From the NCBI RefSeq assembly GCF_954871325.1, contig NC_088779.1, forward strand, positions 22,446,846 to 22,510,845: a stretch of DNA of 64,000 nucleotides, read 5' to 3'. The notes beneath the pieces were generated by a model that made no database searches, was not told where the DNA came from, and saw nothing but the letters and a program-made list of their open reading frames with translations. The translations under genes were made by a program, and so were the position numbers. The stretch is from Gordionus sp. m RMFG-2023 (Eukaryota; Nematomorpha; Gordioida; Chordodea; Parachordodidae). This document shows, piece after piece, positions 61,101 to 64,000 of this stretch. Each line of letters starts with the position of its first letter. Within the stretch, counting starts at the first letter, position 1.

Positions 61101-64000
61101 GATGTGTCCTTTATTTTTCTCCCTCTTTGAAAGAGTGAATTCTTTCAAGGGCTCACCAATAATTTCTGGGAATGTATCGCGTTTTATTTTATGAATCGAG
61201 GCCTTCAACATATTAACAAATTTCGCGTTGTCCTTAATCTTCATCTTTTCCTCCCCTGGCATAGCTAAAATTTTCATCACCAAGTCATTCTTTTCGTTCC
61301 ATTCCAACAATGGTATGTTCTTTTGGGTTTAGGAATAATGGAGGATACTTGAGGATGTGTATTTTCATTAAGGTAGCTAAGGAATTATTATTTGTTGAAA
61401 TGTTAGATGATTGAATCTCATTCTTATATGAGATGGGCAAAGAATGATTTACAGAAGTATTTTGGAAAAAGGAGAGTTATTAAAGTTATGTGAAAGTAAA
61501 TAATCTATATTAAACAATGAAAAATTAATTAATATTAAATTAAATATACAAAAATATTAAATTAAATATACAAAAATATTAAATTAAATATACAAAATAT
61601 TAAATTAAATATACAAAAATATTAAATTAAATATACAAAAATATTAAATTAAATATACAAAAATATTAAATTAAATGATATGTGAAAAAATATGTTTTTG
61701 TAAAATTATTCATTTACATATAAATAAAAGTTTTTTTTACAGTGTTGTGCAGATTTAATTTAAAACATTTCCATATTTTTTAATTCGTTTGTAAATAAAA
61801 ATTTTAGCTTGTAAAAATTGATAAGAATATATAAATATGTTATTTTAACAATTTTTTGCAAGTCAAATTATTTTATTTTTAAATAAATTAATAAATATGG
61901 AAATGTTTTGAATTAAATCTGCACAACACTGTAACTTCAAATGCGGCATTTTTTAAAAAAGTTGTTTAATATTTTTTAACATAGATTAATGTTTAAGTAT
62001 GATTAAAATAAAAATATAATAATATCATTTTATTTTGTTTTAACATCTGGTAAAAAATATCCCCCCTTTCACTGTATAAGGAGCTGAGTAAAACTTTGCT
62101 AAACATACTATACCCATTATAATAATAAAAATTATAAACCATCACATGTTAGTTTTCTTTTAAAATTACTTTACATAAACTTTTTAATTTCACTACGTTA
62201 TGGTTTATTTTTTTTATATGCATATTTAGAAAAAATTTACCTCACAATATCAAAAAAAATATAATCCATAATTTTTCTAATGATCCAATAATCAATAGCG
62301 AAAATAATCTATAAAATATATAATTTTCCTTATTATTCTTATTACTTATTTAAATATAATTATACATTAAATAAAATGAAGCGATGCTGCAACCGTTTAT
62401 ATTATAAGAAAATGAGTCTCATATCTATTATTAGAGTATTTAGAAAACATCTTTACCTAAGCATTTGCAGTTTACCTTGGTAATTGTAGTTAATTTCTCT
62501 ATTTATACACACTTTTAAAAGAAAGATGAAATGGAATCCCATGATATGCGATTGCAAACTACGTTGGCTACTCCTTAAGATGTCTCGATATTCAGATACC
62601 GAACCTCTTATAGTTGACATCATTTGCCAGAAACCTTCAAATCTAAAGGATACACCGTTGAGTACTTTAATAGGAAAGGAGAAGCTCCAGACATGCTTCA
62701 ACGCTGATACTAATAACAATAATAAGGAATTAATGAATGGTGGAGTCGGTAATAAGTTGAATGGAAAAAAAGAGCATAGAATAGAGAGATATAGACGTTA
62801 GTAATAATTCTTCCGTTTAAACGTTTATATTATAATTTTTCGAGATGATATTAATTAGGTGAGACCGGGGCAGCGAAAAGCTCTTTAATCGTCTTTTCAA
62901 ATCGAATTTTATTTTATCTTATTTTAAACATAATATTAACACTATTTTACGATTTTTTTTAAAGTTCTTAGAAAAACAGGCCTTTATAATAGTAAATAAT
63001 AAATATTAAATAATTCTTCAAGAATATCACCATCACAATAAGAGACCTAGATTTTTCTTGGAACCTATAGATCAAACATTTTTACCGGGTGTAGATATCG
63101 TTTTACAGTGTAGAGCTTCGGGTTATCCATTGCCAGATATCGTGTGGTTTAAGGATAAGTAAGTCAAGATTTTATATTGAAAATGTATACTCAGGATTAT
63201 CCTTGGGTATACATATTTGCACATTCTAAGATAACATTAAATTAGTTTCTGTGAAAGTAGAAAATATTAGGAGAGCCCGTAGGAAATTTTTTATTTGGGG
63301 GGGGGGGGGGGGGGGGGTTATAAGCAATATAATTTAAAATATGAATGAATTGTTAGTAAAAAAACATATCGAAATTTTAGATACCACTTTATATTACCAT
63401 ATGTGTGAACATTTATATTGATTGCACGCCTAGAACCTATCGCGACGGAATACAGGCCAAATTTTATAAATCAGGACTGGGATTGAAAATTTAAATTTTA
63501 AAAAGCCGAGTGAGGCCAAACCGATATATATAAATTTAAAAAAAAAAATTATATTAATAATAAGTTGGTAAATGTTGGAGAATTATATAATGCAGCATTT
63601 CCAAATTTTTAGAATTTCAGGCCGGGCTAAAAAATTTTTTAAAAAAATCCGAGTCGGGCCTCGATTAAAAATTTAAAAAAATCAAATTAGGGTCAGGCCT
63701 GATTTTTTTACCTCTACAGGTTTCTAATTTCTTTTATCGTATTCGGAAGCATTGATGCATGGCATAAATAACCGAGGTATAAAAATAAAGTTAACTAAAA
63801 TTCTTTCTAATAACATTACATATACTATATCCATATATTTTCTCTCTTTATCAATTTTATTAACACAGGGAAAAATTAATCGCGAAATTTATTGAAACGC
63901 ATTTCAATAATAACGAGTTTTTATATAAAATAATAGCATGTTTATCAAAAAAAATTTCCACCTTTAAACCAACCCCAGTTTTTAAAAAAAATTTATTTCT
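48887..64000 (+). CDS. LRR-Ig extracellular protein, peroxidasin-like (partial, 3' end outside window)
   Basis: Likely a secreted or cell-surface protein: signal peptide, LRRNT, four LRRs, LRRCT, then Ig. This order and the residue pattern (LRR exon text such as HNSIRQLEPDHFHLLTNL) match the N-terminal part of peroxidasin, which continues with more Ig domains and a haem peroxidase, and cross-links basement-membrane collagen IV. Exons: 48887-49137, 52282-52353, 52949-53020, 54149-54220, 54538-54609, 62522-62748, 63023-63158 and probably 63869 onward. Phases agree throughout (2,2,2,2,2,1,2) and donors are good (GTAAGA, GTAAAC, GTACAA, GTAAGT, GTGAGT, GTAATA, GTAAGT). I start at the ATG at 48887. 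The peroxidase domain cannot be seen here, so another LRR-Ig family remains possible. Confidence 0.82.
49138..52281. other. Intron 1 of the LRR-Ig gene
   Basis: About 3.1 kb, AT-rich. A hAT-MITE-like terminus (AGAGATCGGTGTTGCATGAC, minus strand) lies near 50815, without a clear partner. The acceptor is TTAATCAAACAG. Confidence 0.7.
52282..52353 (+). CDS. Exon 2: leucine-rich repeat 1
   Basis: 72 nt, phase 2 at both ends. Reads DVRHNSIRQLEPDHFHLLTN then LRI. Acceptor AAACAG, donor GTAAAC. Confidence 0.85.
52949..53020 (+). CDS. Exon 3: leucine-rich repeat 2
   Basis: 72 nt, phase 2. Reads QLNHNSLTKINSYTFANMGR then LKYL. Acceptor TTTTTTTAG, donor GTACAA. Confidence 0.85.
53298..53375. repeat. 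32-bp tandem repeat in intron 3
   Basis: GGGTTTCTATTTA recurs at 53298, 53330 and 53362 with similar TAGTTA..TGTTGAA spacers. Confidence 0.75.
53558..53948. mobile_element. GC-rich hAT-like MITE in intron 3 of the LRR-Ig gene
   Basis: The ends CAAAGATCGTCATGGGCC and (reverse strand) CAGAGACCTTCATGAGCC are inverted repeats. Inside are GGGCCGGACTGGCCC and AGCCTGGGCCGGACC islands around AT-rich filler. The flanks CCATAAG and CCATAG may be a decayed duplication. Confidence 0.65.
54149..54220 (+). CDS. Exon 4: leucine-rich repeat 3
   Basis: 72 nt, phase 2. Reads YLHQNQISILHPNAFYGLVN then LTH. Acceptor CAAAACAG, donor GTAAGT. Too short to appear as a long frame. Confidence 0.85.
54538..54609 (+). 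CDS. Exon 5: leucine-rich repeat 4
   Basis: 72 nt, phase 2. Reads FLNHNKIKTIDIHTFNPLLS then LKE. Acceptor AAAACAG, donor GTGAGT. Its last two bases join the first base of exon 6 to make Leu, as expected at this LRR boundary. Confidence 0.85.
55341..55533. mobile_element. Possible hAT-like MITE
   Basis: The left CAATAGCGTTGTTAGGAGGGG and the reversed right end AATGGCGTAACTAGC suggest degraded inverted termini, each followed by a G-run. No duplication found. Confidence 0.35.
56090..56335. mobile_element. GC-rich MITE remnant (family B-like)
   Basis: GAGCCTAGACCGGGCCTGG and later ACTTGCTAAAAAA/ AATTTAATTTATT blocks match the interior of the element at 53558-53948. The termini are poor. Confidence 0.4.
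56398..56535. mobile_element. Possible hAT-like MITE end (repeated GATCGAATC)
   Basis: CAGAGTTGTTAAAGGATCGA is followed by several GGATCGAATC/GATCCTGGATTCGATCC palindromic pieces. No opposite terminus identified. Confidence 0.35.
56870..58760 (+). mobile_element. Restriction-like-endonuclease LINE, 5'-truncated (copy 4)
   Basis: It starts inside RT at GDIRSIAIGS (about 56880), then NVTGGCEAA, LKIDLHNAFNSL, GIQQGGPLCPTLF, WYLDDGTLAGP (57316-57348), FTYLGSPIGGENAIF and a thumb frame 57477-58070. The C-terminus has CVLCETH ... HHPLHC, RHH, then RPDG, 15 residues, D (58421-58490). It shares the gene order of copy 3 but is clearly a different subfamily. A few shifts and stops are present. It lies in intron 5 in the same orientation as the host gene. 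The minus-strand frames at 57614 and 58021 are shadows. Confidence 0.82.
59130..59770. repeat. Fold-back element, arms about 250 bp
   Basis: The left arm (for example ATTCAATCCGCATGTTGGCG at 59180; ATTCTAAAATCTAAACGA at about 59250) is the near-complement of the right arm (CGCCAACTTGCGGATTGAA to 59677; TCGTTTAGATTTTAGAAT at about 59590). Outer matches reach about 59130 and 59770. No open frame inside. Confidence 0.75.
60450..61330 (-). pseudogene. Tc1/mariner (DDE_3) transposase relic
   Basis: Minus strand. The N-terminal region EWNEKNDLVMKILAMPGEEK (61300 downward) and GEPLKEFTLSKREKN are compatible with a helix-turn-helix part. The catalytic part has RLYFLDETGINFH (about 60870-60830; first Asp), NVNVLCTIGIHG, and then MVMDNATIHKSHLI (second Asp, about 60640-60600), ERIEYLPPYSS and LNPIENFFRGLQ (Glu, about 60540). 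One or two frame changes (near 60650 and after 61090) and a TAA before LNPIEN break it. Confidence 0.75.
61530..61676. repeat. 22-23-bp AT tandem repeat, about 7 copies
   Basis: The unit AATATTAAATTAAATATACA with A-tract length variation. It lies within the Tc1/mariner element. Confidence 0.85.
61740..61931. mobile_element. 192-bp palindromic MITE nested in the Tc1/mariner element
   Basis: The arms CAGTGTTGTGCAGATTTAAT and their complement match for about 45 bp, and TA flanks both ends (61738-61739 and 61932-61933). This is the form of a Tc1/mariner-derived MITE. No open frame. Confidence 0.88.
62522..62748 (+). CDS. Exon 6: LRRCT
   Basis: Starts by completing the Leu codon from exon 5. Reads KMKWNPMICDCKLRWLLLKM, with cysteines at CDC, IICQKP and QTCFN in the LRRCT pattern. 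An Asn/Gly/Lys-rich linker follows. I end it at a GTAATA donor because phase 1 then matches exon 7; the frame itself stays open to 62801. Confidence 0.82.
63023..63158 (+). CDS. Exon 7: first half of Ig domain
   Basis: Reads RPRFFLEPIDQTFLPGVDIV, then LQCRASGYPLPDIVWFKDK: the I-set strands with the first Cys and the invariant Trp. Donor GTAAGT at 63159. The acceptor TTCTTCAAG at 63022 gives the right phase; a second AG at 63042 would not. Confidence 0.82.
63297..63318. repeat. Poly-G tract of 22
   Basis: An uninterrupted G run in intron 7. Length is likely variable and error-prone. Confidence 0.95.
63462..63730. mobile_element. GC-rich MITE (family B-like) in intron 7
   Basis: Subterminal AAAGCCGAGTGAGGCC, internal GGCCGGGCTAAAAAA and right end TACCTCTACAGGTTTCTAA. 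The left end is degraded (CAGGACTGGGATTG). Confidence 0.5.
63869..64000 (+). CDS. Exon 8 (probable): continuation of Ig domain, runs off the window
   Basis: The acceptor TTATTAACACAG and phase 2 fit exon 7. The join reads FKDK-EKLIAKFIETHF, and the frame stays open to the window end with a Cys (KIIACLS) near the expected second Ig cysteine. No clear DxGxYxC motif is seen, so this is tentative. Confidence 0.4.

Larger units (their letters stand above)
59885..62074 (-). mobile_element. Tc1/mariner-type transposon with long terminal inverted repeats
   Basis: The ends begin CAGTTGGGTATATTTTTTAC (left) and, on the reverse strand, CAGTGAAAGGGGGG then ATATTTTTTACCAGATG (right). The arms match for about 120 bp (ACCAGATGTTAAAACAAAAT, CATACTTAAACATTAATC). 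TA dinucleotides flank both ends. A transposase relic lies inside on the minus strand, together with a 22-bp tandem repeat and a nested MITE. Confidence 0.8.
54610..62521. other. 7.9-kb intron 5 of the LRR-Ig gene, filled with mobile elements
   Basis: It runs from the exon 5 donor to the exon 6 acceptor. It contains MITE pieces (55.3-56.5 kb), a LINE fragment, a fold-back repeat and a Tc1/mariner element, listed separately. The remainder is AT-rich without coding signal. Confidence 0.75.

Noticed and set aside
62450-62492. Extra small exon upstream of the LRRCT exon (KHLYLSICSLPW)
   Set aside because: Not an LRR and not 72 nt, and exon 5 already joins exon 6 in phase with the expected LRR boundary.
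1-64000. LTR retroelement, retroviral or Polinton sequence
   Set aside because: No long direct repeats with TG..CA ends, no gag/protease/integrase and no capsid-like frames were recognised.

Overview
The window is extremely AT-rich eukaryotic DNA with long introns, GT-AG splicing, 8-bp target-site duplications and many transposon relics. The one multi-exon host gene (an LRR-Ig extracellular protein of peroxidasin type) and two seven-helix receptors point to an invertebrate animal; I cannot name the phylum from sequence alone. I saw no rRNA, CRISPR, operon or prokaryotic signal, and no retrovirus, LTR or Polinton copy.

Host genes. Two intronless, uninterrupted 379-codon paralogues for divergent 7TM receptors lie on the minus strand at 12138-13277 and 21801-22940. 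A multi-exon gene starts at 48887 on the plus strand and leaves the window at the right edge. Its exons encode a signal peptide and LRRNT, four leucine-rich repeats each on a 72-nt phase-2 exon, an LRRCT, and the first part of an Ig domain. Nearly all the splice phases agree from exon to exon, so the model rests on more than similarity.

Mobile elements make up most of the rest. 1-1148 is the 3' half of an Ac-like hAT. 2.5-3.9, 10.3-10.7, 35.9-38.7 and 56.9-58.8 kb hold four copies of one non-LTR retrotransposon with a C-terminal restriction-like endonuclease. 5.8-8.8 kb (minus) is a decayed LINE with an apurinic-type endonuclease, and 39.7-40.15 kb holds an RTE-like RT relic. Three copies of a decayed hAT ('family A') sit at 14771-19156, 24071-25946 and 33384-35433. 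The first contains a complete BED-finger hAT (16186-18736) and the third contains a small MITE. The third copy is itself inside a 9.1-kb hAT (29788-38880) with a ZMYM1-like transposase, and that element also carries a LINE. A Tc1/mariner element with long inverted repeats (59885-62074) carries a nested palindromic MITE, and another Tc1/mariner relic lies at 26.5-27.0 kb. Small GC-rich hAT-like MITEs (CAGAGACCTGCAGGCC ends) occur across the window, and two tRNA-derived SINEs are visible.

The gaps between these are AT-rich and mostly featureless apart from poly-G/C tracts, tandem repeats and hairpins. The nested insertions, most with 8-bp duplications and unoccupied paralogous sites, allow relative dating: family A is older than both the BED hAT and the small MITE, and the 9.1-kb hAT is older than its family A and LINE passengers.
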